Part shown: one piece after another, positions 52,277 to 62,381 of the stretch
Position numbering within the stretch: the stretch's first letter is position 1
Layout of the letters: every line of letters begins with the position of its first letter
Origin: Mesorhizobium japonicum MAFF 303099
GTDB taxonomy: Bacteria; Pseudomonadota; Alphaproteobacteria; Rhizobiales; Rhizobiaceae
Direction of reading: 5' to 3'
Assembly (NCBI RefSeq): GCF_000009625.1
Contig: NC_002678.2
Coordinates: 868,001 to 932,000 of the forward strand
Length of the DNA: 64,000 bases
Position numbers and translations under genes: made by a program
Notes under the pieces: generated by a model
The model's input: only the letters and a program-made list of their open reading frames with translations
Databases searched by the model: none
Told to the model about the DNA's origin: nothing

Positions 52277-53987
52277 AGCAGTGTGTTTCTTTCGCACCAC
52301 CCGGATGGGTGACCGCGCCATCCCTGGCAGACCCGACCGTCTGTGCGTATTTCCATATCGCGCCCGACTGATAGTCGGTCGTGCGCGCCTTCCATGTCTT
52401 GGCCCGCGCCGCCAGTTCGCTATCCGACAGCGCCACTTCGATCGTGCCGTTCACGGCGTCGATCGAAATCACGTCGCCATCCCGGATGAGGCCGATCGGG
52501 CCGCCCACCGCCGCTTCCGGCCCGACATGGCCGATGCAGAAGCCGCGCGTCGCGCCCGAGAAGCGGCCGTCGGTGATCAGCGCCACCTTGCCGCCCATGC
52601 CCTGGCCGTAGAGCGCTGCCGTCGTCGACAGCATCTCGCGCATGCCGGGACCACCGCGCGGCCCTTCGTAGCGAATGACGAGAACCTCGCCTTCCCTGTA
52701 GTTGCGTTGCGTCACCGCCTCGAAACATTCCTCTTCCGAATCGAAGCAGCGCGCCGGGCCGGAGAATTTCAACTCCGTCATGCCCGCGACTTTCACGATC
52801 GCGCCTTCGGGGGCAAGGTTTCCCTTCAAGCCCACGACACCGCCGGTTTGGGTAATTGGTCTGTTGGCCGGGCGGACCACATCCTGGTGTTCATTCCAGG
52901 CAACGTGCTCCATGTTTTCGGCCAAAGTGCGGCCAGTCACCGTCAGGCAATCGCCATGCAGATAGCCGTGGTCGAGCAGCGTCTTCATCAACAGCGGAAT
53001 GCCGCCGGCCTCGAACATGTCCTTTGCGACATATTTGCCGCCAGGCTTGAGGTCGGCGATGTAGGGCGTCTTCTCGAAAATCCTTGCGACATCGAAGAGA
53101 TCGAATTTGATGCCCGCCTCATGCGCGATCGCCGGCAGATGCAGCGCCGCATTGGTCGAACCGCCGGTGGCGGAAACCACGGTCGCCGCGTTCTCCAGCG
53201 CCTTCAGCGTGATGATGTCGCGCGGCCGGATGTTTTTGGCGATCAGCTCCATGATCTTTTCGCCGGAGGCGAAATTGAAGCGGTCGCGCATTTCGTAAGG
53301 CGCCGGCGCGCCGCAGGAATAGGGCAGCGCCAGACCGATCGCCTCGGCGACGGTTGCCATGGTGTTGGCGGTGAACTGGGCGCCGCAGGAGCCGGCCGAC
53401 GGACAGGCCGCCTGCTCGATCTCGAGCAGCTCGGCGTCGCCGATCGTGCCGACGGAGTGCTGGCCGACCGCCTCGAACACGTCCTGCACGGTAATCTGAC
53501 GGCCGCGATAGCTGCCGGGCAGGATCGAACCGCCATAGATGAAGATCGACGGCACGTTGAGCCGCACCATGGCCATCATCATGCCGGGCAGCGACTTGTC
53601 GCAGCCGGCGAGGCCGACCAGCGCATCGTAGCAATGGCCACGCATCGTGAGCTCGACCGAATCGGCGATGACCTCGCGCGACACCAGCGACGACTTCATG
53701 CCCTGGTGGCCCATGGCGATGCCGTCGGTGACGGTGATGGTGCAGAATTCGCGCGGTGTGCCGTTGGCGGCGGCGACACCCTTCTTGACCACCTGCGCCT
53801 GGCGCATCAGCGAGATGTTGCAGGGCGCGGCTTCGTTCCAGCAGGAGGCGACGCCGACCAGCGGCTGCGCGATCTCGGCGGCGGAAAGCCCCATGGCATA
53901 GAGATAGGACCGGTGCGGCGCACGCGCCGGACCGACAGTCACATGGCGGCTAGGGAGCTTAGCCTTTGAAATGACCTTGGCGTCCAT
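52263..53987 (-). CDS. ilvD: Dihydroxy-acid dehydratase
   Basis: A 574-residue Fe-S enzyme of branched-chain amino acid synthesis (IlvD/Edd family). Cluster-binding cysteines are in [24 protein letters not shown] and [14 protein letters not shown]. The [16 protein letters not shown] and [12 protein letters not shown] segments are typical of the C-terminal domain. The start was set at ATG 53987 ([14 protein letters not shown]). Its coding end runs 14 nt into exoR. IlvD and Edd-like sugar-acid dehydratases share this fold, so a sugar-acid substrate is possible but less likely. Confidence 0.92.
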   Translation of the reverse strand: MDAKVISKAKLPSRHVTVGPARAPHRSYLYAMGLSAAEIAQPLVGVASCWNEAAPCNISLMRQAQVVKKGVAAANGTPREFCTITVTDGIAMGHQGMKSSLVSREVIADSVELTMRGHCYDALVGLAGCDKSLPGMMMAMVRLNVPSIFIYGGSILPGSYRGRQITVQDVFEAVGQHSVGTIGDAELLEIEQAACPSAGSCGAQFTANTMATVAEAIGLALPYSCGAPAPYEMRDRFNFASGEKIMELIAKNIRPRDIITLKALENAATVVSATGGSTNAALHLPAIAHEAGIKFDLFDVARIFEKTPYIADLKPGGKYVAKDMFEAGGIPLLMKTLLDHGYLHGDCLTVTGRTLAENMEHVAWNEHQDVVRPANRPITQTGGVVGLKGNLAPEGAIVKVAGMTELKFSGPARCFDSEEECFEAVTQRNYREGEVLVIRYEGPRGGPGMREMLSTTAALYGQGMGGKVALITDGRFSGATRGFCIGHVGPEAAVGGPIGLIRDGDVISIDAVNGTIEVALSDSELAARAKTWKARTTDYQSGAIWKYAQTVGSARDGAVTHPGGAKETHCYADI

Positions 53988-54233
53988 TCTCATCCTTGCC
54001 GCGGGCGGTGCGGCCTGCCGCATCGCCGAGCCTTTTGGCGCGTGTCCCGAGACAGGTTCGAGGTGCGCCGGGTTTATGGCGGGAAATGGGCAATTTCCCC
54101 GGCCTGACTTCTAGCGCAGGGGTTGTTCAGAAAGTGTTGCCAAAACGTCACAAACGCACGAGGCGACTGCAGTGCGGCTTATATGCAACGCCGCTTGGAT
54201 ACCGGGAGCGCCGACGATGCCGGCCCAAACGAA

Positions 54234-54258
54234 AAAGGCCGGGCAATGCCCGGCCTTT
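54234..54258 (-). terminator. Intrinsic terminator of the fadL-type gene
   Basis: The stem AAAGGCCGGGC/GCCCGGCCTTT around a 3-nt loop is followed on the minus strand by TTCG, 19 nt past the stop of the porin gene. Confidence 0.8.
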
Positions 54259-54277
54259 TATGTTCAGTTTCAGTGGG

Positions 54278-55558
54278 TTACCACTTAACCTTCAAGGAAG
54301 TCGAAAGTGCCGTGACAAGGTCGTTGCCAAAGTCGGCGGTGTAGTCGGTGCCGTAAGTGACACCATCATTGCCGAGGACGGAATGTATCGATCCGCTGGT
54401 CATCACGCCCACAGCGCCGCCGAAGCGAAGCTCCACGTTCTGAGTTGGCGTGTAGGCCACACCGCCGCTAAGGGTCCAGGTGTCGGTCTGGGCGCTCAGG
54501 CCGGTCGTCGTACCGCGATCCCAGGTCAGAACGGCGGCGCCGCTCCACTGGTCATTGAACTTATGGCCGATACCGCCGGAAACCGTCCAACCGTCGCGAT
54601 AGAGCAGATCAAGCGAGGTGGCGCGTACAGGGCTGGTTGTCGTGCAAGCAACAAGCCCCTGGGTCACGGTCGGGCAGAACGGAATGCTTTGCAGATCGCT
54701 CCAATTCACCCACTTGATAGATCCAAAAGCCAGCCAGCCGGGCGCTATGCCCGACTGAAGCTTGAGTTCAACAGAATCTGGAACCTGCGAAGACCCGTAG
54801 ACATCCGTCACGCGCCCAAGAAGTGGGTTTAACGGGTTAATAAATCCAGGAACTTGAGTCAGATCGAGCGTTCCGCTCAAATTGTCGAGCTTGACCGCCG
54901 AATTGTAGACCAGGCTTGCACGCAGCGCGATATCCGGGATCTCGTAAGCGACACCGGCGCGCCAACCCCAACCATCGCCCTCTAGATCAAGGCGACCGAT
55001 GCCGGTGCCCAAAAGGGGTGAAGGAAGCGGAACAACCAGTTGCTCCTTGTAGCCCGAAACATCCTCATGGAACACGCCGCCGATGAAACGAAACTGGCCC
55101 TTGCCGAGATCCATCTTGTACGAGCAGGTCGCACCAAAGGCTTTACTCCTTACCTGCGTGTCAACATTGCTTTGTGCACCCGCCCAGTTCGCACCAGGAT
55201 TGCTGGAGGCGCCGATGGGCTGCGAATAGTCGCCCAAGCAATCAATCGGGCCCATACCGATCTTGATGCCAGCGTTGGGCACCCAGTAGCTTTCGGTGTC
55301 ACGGGCTGAACTGGAAAACTTCGGACCAGAAAGAGTACCATCGAGAGGGTCGGTATCCTTTGCGTTTTTAAGGTCGCGCTGCGGCATCACGTAGGTGGCA
55401 CCGGCTTCACCTGTGATCTGTGCCGGATCGAAAAGCAGGTCGATATCGTACCAACCGCGCTCGAGACCACCGGCATGCGCCGGAGTGGCCACGGTTCCGA
55501 TCAAAGCCAGCGAAAAGCACCCCGCCCCCAGCAGCGCCTTCAGTCGCAGAATAGTCAT
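54278..55558 (-). CDS. OmpP1/FadL-family outer membrane transporter
   Basis: A 426-residue outer-membrane beta-barrel. The signal peptide is LKALLGAGCFSLALIGTVATPAHA. The mature N-terminus GGLERGWYDIDLLFDP is the plug-like hatch. Alternating beta strands continue to the end, and the C-terminal ...ALSTSLKVKW ends in an aromatic residue as needed for BAM recognition. A strong GGGGAGGA precedes the chosen ATG at 55558, while upstream in-frame ATGs lack it. Probably imports long-chain fatty acids or other hydrophobic compounds. It is monocistronic. Confidence 0.9.
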   Translation of the reverse strand: MTILRLKALLGAGCFSLALIGTVATPAHAGGLERGWYDIDLLFDPAQITGEAGATYVMPQRDLKNAKDTDPLDGTLSGPKFSSSARDTESYWVPNAGIKIGMGPIDCLGDYSQPIGASSNPGANWAGAQSNVDTQVRSKAFGATCSYKMDLGKGQFRFIGGVFHEDVSGYKEQLVVPLPSPLLGTGIGRLDLEGDGWGWRAGVAYEIPDIALRASLVYNSAVKLDNLSGTLDLTQVPGFINPLNPLLGRVTDVYGSSQVPDSVELKLQSGIAPGWLAFGSIKWVNWSDLQSIPFCPTVTQGLVACTTTSPVRATSLDLLYRDGWTVSGGIGHKFNDQWSGAAVLTWDRGTTTGLSAQTDTWTLSGGVAYTPTQNVELRFGGAVGVMTSGSIHSVLGNDGVTYGTDYTADFGNDLVTALSTSLKVKW

Positions 55559-55917
55559 AAATGTCCTCCCCGAATTCGAGTGCATCAAGCTAGAACCAAT
55601 TCAGGTTAACGGCGCAACAACGAATTCCTGGGGCGTACATGTACATGCTTGCCAAACGGATTTCCGACAAAATGGAGGCAGGCACCGCAAGGCCGAAAAA
55701 CGGCCAGACGCGTACTTAACCGACCGGAGAATGAGGAAAATTCGCCCCAAAAGGCTCAAAAACAGCCATTTTCGGGGGCTTTCGGCCCCATTGTTACATT
55801 ATGGCAACAATGGGGCTAAAACTTCCGTTTACGTCAACATTAACGTTACGGAATGCCTACTTTCGAGGCAAAAAAGATCGTCATTTTAGAGAAGACTAAA
55901 GTCCAGCGAATCTCTCC
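55559..55917. other. Intergenic region between the FadL-type gene and valS
   Basis: It carries the porin promoter (unmapped) with a 10-bp palindrome GTACATGTAC at 55635-55644, and a large hairpin at 55785-55816 that lies ~100 bp past the valS stop. Nothing coding is recognised. Confidence 0.5.
55785..55816. other. Perfect 11-bp stem-loop downstream of valS
   Basis: GCCCCATTGTT and AACAATGGGGC pair perfectly around a 10-nt loop. No U tract follows, so it is not a textbook terminator; it could stabilise the valS mRNA end or be a protein-binding palindrome. Confidence 0.6.
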
Positions 55918-58701
55918 TCAACCGGCATCGCGGACCCTGGTCAGCGCCACCGCAAGCTTGTCCTGCGCGTCGCGGTATTCGGCGAGCTTTTCGCGCTCGG
56001 CCTCGACGATCTCGGCCGGCGCGCTGGCAACGAAGCGTTCATTCGACAGCTTCTTGTGCAGGCGCGCGATTTCCTCGGTGACCTTGGCCAGCTCCTTCTG
56101 CAGCCGGGCAGCCTCGGCGGCGAGATCGATCAGGCTGCCGAGCGGCAGGCAGATCGTTGCTTCGTTAAGCACGATCTGCGCCGAGCCCTTGGGCGCCGCA
56201 TCAGCCAACGAGATGTCGCCGACGCGTGCCAGCCGCTTGATCGCCGAGTCCTGGCGAACCAGCCGCTCGCGTGTCACACCATTGGCGCCGACCACGACCA
56301 GAGGCGCGATCGCCGCCGGCGGCACATTCATCTCCGAGCGCACCGAGCGGATGCCGGAGACAAGGTCGACCAGCCAGTTGATGTCGGCGGCGGCCTCGTC
56401 ATCCTCGAAGTCGGGCGACGGCCAGGCAGCGTGGCAAAGCAGCGACTCGCGTTCCTTGCCCTCGCCCGCCGTCTGCGCCCACAGCTCTTCCGTCATGAAC
56501 GGCATCATCGGATGCAGCAGCTTGTAGATTTCGTCGAGCACGAAGGCGACGCAGGCGCGGCTTTCGGCCTTGGCCGCCTCGTCAGTGCCCATGAACACCG
56601 GCTTCAAGAGTTCCAGATACCAGTCGCAGAACAGGTTCCAGACGAAACGGTAGGCAGCACCGGCCGCCTCGTTGAAGCGGTAGGAGGTGATGCCGTCCGT
56701 GATCTGCCGCGCGGCCCGCGTCAGCTCGGTCAGGATCCAGCGGTTGACCGCCAGCTTGGCGTCGTTCAGCCAGAAATCGTCATTGCGGGCGACCTCGTTC
56801 ATCTCGGCGAAGCGCGTCGCGTTCCACAGCTTGGTGCCGAAATTGCGATAGCCGGCGATGCGCGCCGGGTCGAGCTTCACGTCGCGGCCTTGCGCCGCCA
56901 TCACCGTCAAGGTGAAGCGTAACGCGTCAGCGCCATACTCGTCGATCAAATCGAGCGGGTCGATGACGTTGCCTTTCGACTTCGACATCTTGGCGCCGTT
57001 CTTGTCGCGCACCAGCGCGTGCACATAGACGGTGTGGAACGGCTCCTCGTCCATGAAATGCAGGCCCATCATCATCATGCGGGCCACCCAGAAAAAGATG
57101 ATGTCGAAGCCGGTCACCAGCACGTCGGTCTGGTAGTACGTCTTCAGCTCAGGCGTCTGGTCCGGCCATCCCAAAGTCGAGAACGGCCACAGGGCCGAGG
57201 AGAACCAGGTGTCGAGCACGTCCTCGTCACGGGTCAGGATCTCGCCCGGCTGGAAGTTTTCCAGCCTGTCCTCGACCCAGGCCTTCCACGGGCCTTCGAG
57301 CGCCAGATAATATTCGATCGCCGCGCTCAGCGCCTCTTCCTCGGTCTTCTCGACGAAGACGCGCCCATCCGGCCCATACCAGGCCGGGATCTGGTGGCCC
57401 CACCACAGCTGGCGCGAGATGCACCAGGGCTGGATGTTCTCCATCCAGTCGAAATAGGTTTTCTCCCAGTTCTTCGGCACGAAGTTGGTGCGGCCTTCGC
57501 GCACCGAGGCGATCGCCGGCTTGGCGAGCTCGGCCGCGTTGGCATACCACTGCTCGGTCAGGAACGGCTCGATCGGCACGCCGCCGCGGTCGCCATGCGG
57601 CACGGCATGGCGATGCGGCTCGACCTTTTCCAGGAAGCCGCCTTCTTCCATCAGCTCGACGATCTTCTTGCGTGCGACGAAACGGTCGAGCCCGTCAAGC
57701 TCGTCCCAGACGGCCTGCCGCTCCGGCGTTGCATCGAGGCCGGCGAGGAAATCTTCATTGTCCTTCAACTTGATGGCGGCTTCGACAGTCAGGATGTTGA
57801 TCGCCGGCAGCTTGTGGCGCTTGCCGACCTCGAAGTCGTTGAAATCATGCGCCGGCGTAATCTTGACCGCGCCCGAACCCTTTTCGGGATCGGAATACTC
57901 GTCCGCCACAACAGGTATCTTACGGCCCACGATCGGCAGCACGACGTTCTTGCCGACCAGATGCCGGTACCGTTCGTCATCCGGATGCACCGCCACCGCC
58001 GTATCGCCCAGCATCGTTTCCGGGCGCGTGGTCGCCACCGTAATGAAGGTTTTCGGATTTTCCGGGTCGAAGGTCTCGCCCTCCAGGGGATAGCGGAAGT
58101 GCCAGAGATTGCCGTTGACCTCATGCTGCTCGACCTCGAGGTCGGAGATCGCGGTCAAAAGTCTCGGATCCCAGTTCACGAGGCGCTTGTCCTTGTAGAT
58201 CAGCCCTTCCTTGTAGAGCGTGACAAAGACTTCGAGCACGGCCTTGGACAGGCCTTCATCCATGGTGAAGCGCTCGCGCGACCAGTCGGCCGAGGCGCCG
58301 AGCCGCTTCAGCTGATTGAAGATGGTACCGCCGGATTCGGCCTTCCACTCCCACACTTTCTCGATGAACTGCTCGCGCGTCAGGTCGCGGCGATGGATCT
58401 GCTTCTCCATCAGCTGCCGCTCGACCACCATCTGCGTGGCGATGCCCGCATGGTCCATGCCCGGCTGCCACAGCACGTTCTTGCCGCGCATGCGCTCGAA
58501 GCGCACCAGAATGTCCTGCAGCGTGTTGTTGAGCGCATGGCCCATATGCAGCGAGCCGGTGACGTTGGGCGGGGGAATGACGATGGTGAAGGCTTCGGCC
58601 CCCTCCTCCGCCCCGGCGCCGGCGCGGAAGGCGTCCGCCTCTTCCCACACTTTGGCGATCTTCGGCTCGACGGTCTTTGCGTCGTAGGTCTTTTCAAGCA
58701 T
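55918..58701 (-). CDS. valS: Valyl-tRNA synthetase
   Basis: A 927-residue class I synthetase. The HIGH motif is PPPNVTGSLHMGHALNNTLQD near residue 45 and KMSKS is GAKMSKSKGNVIDPLDL near 545. The CP1 editing domain lies between (TTRPETMLGDTAVAVHPDD). A C-terminal Leu/Glu/Lys coiled coil (AARLQKELAKVTEEIARLHKKL) ends the protein. It is full length; the start at 58701 begins the MLEKTYD family N-terminus. Confidence 0.96.
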   Translation of the reverse strand: MLEKTYDAKTVEPKIAKVWEEADAFRAGAGAEEGAEAFTIVIPPPNVTGSLHMGHALNNTLQDILVRFERMRGKNVLWQPGMDHAGIATQMVVERQLMEKQIHRRDLTREQFIEKVWEWKAESGGTIFNQLKRLGASADWSRERFTMDEGLSKAVLEVFVTLYKEGLIYKDKRLVNWDPRLLTAISDLEVEQHEVNGNLWHFRYPLEGETFDPENPKTFITVATTRPETMLGDTAVAVHPDDERYRHLVGKNVVLPIVGRKIPVVADEYSDPEKGSGAVKITPAHDFNDFEVGKRHKLPAINILTVEAAIKLKDNEDFLAGLDATPERQAVWDELDGLDRFVARKKIVELMEEGGFLEKVEPHRHAVPHGDRGGVPIEPFLTEQWYANAAELAKPAIASVREGRTNFVPKNWEKTYFDWMENIQPWCISRQLWWGHQIPAWYGPDGRVFVEKTEEEALSAAIEYYLALEGPWKAWVEDRLENFQPGEILTRDEDVLDTWFSSALWPFSTLGWPDQTPELKTYYQTDVLVTGFDIIFFWVARMMMMGLHFMDEEPFHTVYVHALVRDKNGAKMSKSKGNVIDPLDLIDEYGADALRFTLTVMAAQGRDVKLDPARIAGYRNFGTKLWNATRFAEMNEVARNDDFWLNDAKLAVNRWILTELTRAARQITDGITSYRFNEAAGAAYRFVWNLFCDWYLELLKPVFMGTDEAAKAESRACVAFVLDEIYKLLHPMMPFMTEELWAQTAGEGKERESLLCHAAWPSPDFEDDEAAADINWLVDLVSGIRSVRSEMNVPPAAIAPLVVVGANGVTRERLVRQDSAIKRLARVGDISLADAAPKGSAQIVLNEATICLPLGSLIDLAAEAARLQKELAKVTEEIARLHKKLSNERFVASAPAEIVEAEREKLAEYRDAQDKLAVALTRVRDAG

Positions 58702-58967
58702 GGGGAAACGGTCCGCGCTGTCGGGATTTTTGCTGGTTCGGTGTAAATCGGAAGGTCTTGGCCAAGTCAACCGCAAGGGCCGCCTCGGTGCATGAGAAGC
58801 AAATAGGCGTGCCCGCGCTCATTTCAACGGAGGGTCGTGGCGCGAGGCACTCGCAGCTTGACCGCCGGGCGTCGTAGCCATACCGTGCCCACGCTGCAGT
58901 AGGGCGCATCGGCTTCCGGCCGGAGGGGCATTGCCCGCCTACGCCACCTCAACCCCGCAATGCGCCC

Positions 58968-59600
58968 ATGCCGACCCTCGAACACCACAAGAAACAGGCC
59001 AAGCTCTATCTCAAATGGCACCGCGAGCGGTACTATCCCGTCGCCGCTGTGATTGGATGGCTCTTGCCGCGTTTTCACCATCTCAGCGACAGCCAGATCC
59101 TCGATCACGGCTTCAAGCTTGCCGATGCCCAGGAACTCGTCGCCAGGAAATCAGGTTTCGAGAGCTGGCAGGCGCTGAAGGAAGGCCTTCAAACCGTGAC
59201 CGATCATGCAGCAACAGACGCCGCAAAACCGCATCTCGCCTTTGCCGAGCCACAGCTCTTTGTCTGCGACATCGCAGCGGCCTGCAATTTCTACCGGCAA
59301 AAGCTCGGCTTCGAGACGCGCTTCACCTATGGCGAGCCGCCCTTCTACGCCCAAATCATCCGCGATGGCGCACGACTCAACCTGCGCCATGTCGACAAGC
59401 CTCCACTCGCCGCCAACTCGGCCGATGACCTACTGGCGGCGACGATCGTTGTCGACAACATCAAGGCTCTGTTTCTTGAGTATCAGGCGGCCACAGCACC
59501 GTTCCACCAGACATTGCGGACCGAACCCTGGGGCGCCCGCACGTTCATCGTCAAGGATCCCGACGGCAATCTCATCTGCTTCACGATCAGCGCGGGCTGA
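58968..59600 (+). CDS. VOC-superfamily protein with extra N-terminal domain
   Basis: A 210-residue protein. Residues 1-75 form a helical domain (THR-rich HHKKQAKLYLKWHRERYY, then DAQELVARKSGFESWQALKEGL) that resembles ankyrin-associated or stress-related N-domains. Residues ~85-205 form a VOC module: AEPQLFVCDIAAACNFYRQKLGFETRFTYG and FIVKDPDGNLICFTI. Ligands for a metal are incomplete, and the function is unknown, although such proteins are often annotated as glyoxalase or bleomycin-resistance-like. Confidence 0.85.
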   Translation: MPTLEHHKKQAKLYLKWHRERYYPVAAVIGWLLPRFHHLSDSQILDHGFKLADAQELVARKSGFESWQALKEGLQTVTDHAATDAAKPHLAFAEPQLFVCDIAAACNFYRQKLGFETRFTYGEPPFYAQIIRDGARLNLRHVDKPPLAANSADDLLAATIVVDNIKALFLEYQAATAPFHQTLRTEPWGARTFIVKDPDGNLICFTISAG

Positions 59601-59612
59601 CCTCATCGACAA

Positions 59613-59637
59613 AAACGCCGCCTCATGGGCGGCGTTT
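59613..59637. terminator. Bidirectional intrinsic terminator
   Basis: The stem AAACGCCGCC/GGCGGCGTTT with a 5-nt loop lies 12 nt after the VOC gene (+) and 22 nt past the popZ stop (-). Confidence 0.8.
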
Positions 59638-59659
59638 CGCGCGCGATCGTTGGAGAAGA

Positions 59660-60520
59660 TTATTGCGCCCCGCGCGCCACACGTTCAATTTCCTCGCGCA
59701 CCAGGCGCTCGACCAGCGTCGGCAGATTATTGTCCAGCCAGTCCTGCAGCATCGGCCGCAGCATCTCCTCGGCCATCTCGTCGAATGTCTTCTTGCTGCG
59801 GCTGGCAAAGGCATCGGACAGCTCGCCGAAGGCCGCGGCGACCTGCCGGCCTGTGTGTTCGGAAAGAATTGCAGGGCGCGCCGCAGGCGCTTCGCTTGCC
59901 GCCGCACGCGCCTGAGCGGCGCCTGCCGGAGCTTCGCTTGAAGAAGGCCGTTCGAATGCCGCCTCCGCCACCGGCTCGCTCGCCGGCGCCTCGGGCTGAG
60001 CGACCGGCTTGCGGATGCTCCTGTCCGGTATTGCTTTCGCCTGCTCTCCGACGGACGCGATCTCGCGCCGCCAATCGGCAACGATCGCATCGCTTGTCGC
60101 GCTGGCCTGCGGGGCCTCAGCCTGCGAGACCATCGGCGCTCCGGCCGTGGCGGGCGGCGCCTGCTCGGCGGCGATCCTGGCGCTGACCTCGGCAAGCGTC
60201 ATCGACGGCTTGGCCGCCACGGGATCGGCACGCGTCGGCGCATCCATCCGCGCGATCACCGGCTCGGGCGAAGGCGCCTGGACTTCCGCGAGCACGACCG
60301 GCTTCTTGACCTCGGGGGCGGCATGCAACTCCGCGCGAAACGCATTCACATCAGCGGCCGGAGCTTCGTCCGGCGAAGGCTCCAGATCCTGCCGCAACTC
60401 TTCGGGCTCACCCGGCTGCTTGCGGCCGTTGTCGCTGTCCTCGATGATCCTCCTGATGGAAGCCAGTATCTCTTCCATGGAAGGTTCGCGCTGTGCGCTG
60501 CTTGCCGTGGCCATCGTCAC
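59660..60520 (-). CDS. popZ: Polar organizing protein PopZ (DUF2497)
   Basis: A 286-residue protein. The N-terminal helix REPSMEEILASIRRIIEDSD and the C-terminal helix MAEEMLRPMLQDWLDNNLPTLVERLVREEIERVARG are the two conserved PopZ regions, joined by a long Pro/Ala/Glu-rich disordered linker of ~180 residues. PopZ forms a microdomain at the cell pole that anchors the chromosome origin; in Agrobacterium and related genera it marks the growing pole. A start at either of two nearby ATGs (60520 or 60514) is possible. Confidence 0.93.
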   Translation of the reverse strand: MTMATASSAQREPSMEEILASIRRIIEDSDNGRKQPGEPEELRQDLEPSPDEAPAADVNAFRAELHAAPEVKKPVVLAEVQAPSPEPVIARMDAPTRADPVAAKPSMTLAEVSARIAAEQAPPATAGAPMVSQAEAPQASATSDAIVADWRREIASVGEQAKAIPDRSIRKPVAQPEAPASEPVAEAAFERPSSSEAPAGAAQARAAASEAPAARPAILSEHTGRQVAAAFGELSDAFASRSKKTFDEMAEEMLRPMLQDWLDNNLPTLVERLVREEIERVARGAQ

Positions 60521-60651
60521 ATCCGCCGCCCTTGTGACCTGTTAGTCTTCCGCTCCGGCAGAAGCCGGATTCGAATCATGGCGACAGCGTAACCGACGGA
60601 TCGCCGCACGAGAATCCCCAATCTGGGGACATGTGGGATTTCAACAGATTA

Positions 60652-60775
60652 GAGGCAATTCCGGGAAAAGTGTGAAATCGGCTTCCCGGGAAAAGCGCAT
60701 AGCGCGCTCCCTTCGCAATCGCGCCAATGCGAAAAGACAGGCGCGAACCGAAGCGGAACCGGTTTTCAAGCAAGG
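60652..60775. repeat. Interspersed repeat element, copy 2
   Basis: Shares ordered blocks with the element at 11571-11694 (CAATTC, GGGAAAAG, TTCCCGGGAAAAGCGCATAG, CCCTTCGCAAT). It is in the intergenic region between the tolC-type gene and popZ and carries several short palindromes. Confidence 0.6.
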
Positions 60776-60815
60776 TTGCGCTCGGGCGGCTCGACGCAAG
60801 TCGAGCCGCCGGCGT

Positions 60816-62216
60816 TTAGCGGCCGTCCGGCGTGCGCAGGCCGAACCACTTGTCCTTGACGGCGTTGTAGTGCTCTTCGGGCTTGTACTTGGTGACCTGC
60901 AAGGCAAGCCGGTCAACCGACAGGCGCCCCATTGCCGACAGGATGGCGTAGCTTGCCACGACCACGTCATGTTCGGAATTGGCCTGGTTGATCTTGGCCG
61001 TGATGACGGCAGCCTGTGCGTTGAGCACGTCGAGCGTGGTGCGCTGGCCGACATTGCGCTCTTCGATGACGCCGTTCAGCGCCAGTTGCGCGGCATCGAT
61101 CACCTGCCTGTTGGCCGAGACGCTCTGCTGCGCGGCGGTGTATTGCGACCATGCGGTGGCAACCGCCTGGCGAACCTGGTCACGGCTGACATCGACCTGG
61201 ATACGGGCCTGGCCAAGCGATTCCTTGCTCTGGCGCACGAGCGCCGGGGTCCGACCGCCCGAATAGATCGGAATGGTCAGTGTCGCGCCGATATTGGCCG
61301 AGGTCGAATTTCCGTTGGAACCGGAGAGGTCGGGGATGGCATTGCGATAGTTCTCCGAGACGCCGGCCGACGCCGACAGTTGCGGCAACAGCGCGCCTTC
61401 CGCCGACTTCACCGAAAACGCCGCCGCGTCGACCAGGTGCTGCGTAGCGAGAATGGCCGGATGTTCATTCGCCCCGATCGCAATCGCCGCGTCGAGGCTC
61501 GACGGCAAGAGTTTGGCCAATGGCGCAGCGGGCTTGAGCTTGCCCGGCTCGTCGCCGACCACCTGGTGATAGGTTGCAGCACTGGCCAGCGCCTGCGCGC
61601 GTGCGGCACTCAGCGACGCCACCGCCGAGGCGCGCGACGCATCGGCCTGCGCGACGTCGGTGCGGGTACCTTCGCCAACTTCGAAACGTGACCTTGCCGC
61701 ACGCGCCTGCTCGGTCAGGAACTGCAGGTTCTGCTCGGTCAGCACCGCGATCTGCCGGTCCCGGATCACGTCCATATAGGCCGTGGCCGCGCTGAACAGC
61801 GTGTTTTCCTCGGTGTTGCGCAGGCTCTCCACCGACGCCTTCACCTGGGATTCCGCCGCCGCCACGTTGTTTTTCGTCTGAAAGCCGTCAAACAGCGACT
61901 GGTTGATCTGAATGCCGTAGCTACCGGACGTCAGCTTCGAGTTGCCGCCGCCATTTGCCAGGCGCGTGTTTGTGTAGTCGATCGAGGCCGATCCCGTGAT
62001 CGTCGGACGCCCGGTCGATTTGGCAATGGCCACGCCTTCGTCTGTGACGCGCACACCGGCGCGGGATGAATTCAGCGTGGAATTGTATTGATAGGCCTTG
62101 GCGAGCGCGCCGGTGATGGTTTCCGCCGAGGCGGCTAGTGGGGACAGCGCGGTCGCGGAGACGAGGACGGCGGCAAAAAGGGTCTTGGATACAGACGGCA
62201 CGGGTATATCCCTCAT
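60816..62216 (-). CDS. tolC: TolC-family outer membrane efflux channel
   Basis: A 466-residue protein. Signal peptide: KTLFAAVLVSATALSPLAASA. Two tandem OEP repeats of ~200 residues follow, with long coiled-coil helices (VAAAESQVKASVESLRNTEENTLFSA; VSRDQVRQAVATAWSQYTAAQQ) and the ETITGALAKAYQYNSTLNSSRAGVR start typical of TolC/BepC. It is the outer-membrane partner of RND pumps or type I secretion. Ends at a conserved YKPEEHYNAVKDKWFGLRTP segment. Confidence 0.92.
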   Translation of the reverse strand: MRDIPVPSVSKTLFAAVLVSATALSPLAASAETITGALAKAYQYNSTLNSSRAGVRVTDEGVAIAKSTGRPTITGSASIDYTNTRLANGGGNSKLTSGSYGIQINQSLFDGFQTKNNVAAAESQVKASVESLRNTEENTLFSAATAYMDVIRDRQIAVLTEQNLQFLTEQARAARSRFEVGEGTRTDVAQADASRASAVASLSAARAQALASAATYHQVVGDEPGKLKPAAPLAKLLPSSLDAAIAIGANEHPAILATQHLVDAAAFSVKSAEGALLPQLSASAGVSENYRNAIPDLSGSNGNSTSANIGATLTIPIYSGGRTPALVRQSKESLGQARIQVDVSRDQVRQAVATAWSQYTAAQQSVSANRQVIDAAQLALNGVIEERNVGQRTTLDVLNAQAAVITAKINQANSEHDVVVASYAILSAMGRLSVDRLALQVTKYKPEEHYNAVKDKWFGLRTPDGR

Positions 62217-62381
62217 TCGTTTTCCATGGGAACTACGCCGCTCCAGCTTCTCGTTAGAGCAGCCGGAGTGGCGTGTCTCATTCCCTGTCGCTCGGTCCCA
62301 AAGTGCCCCCAGTCTGGGATCAGCAACGATTGTTCAAATGTAAGCGACCATGACAAAGCCTTTGCTGCAAGGCTAAATCAT

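Noticed and set aside
57019..58746. A 575-codon plus-strand open frame opposite valS
   Set aside because: valS is clearly the coding strand; the other frame is an antisense artefact of GC-rich codon use.
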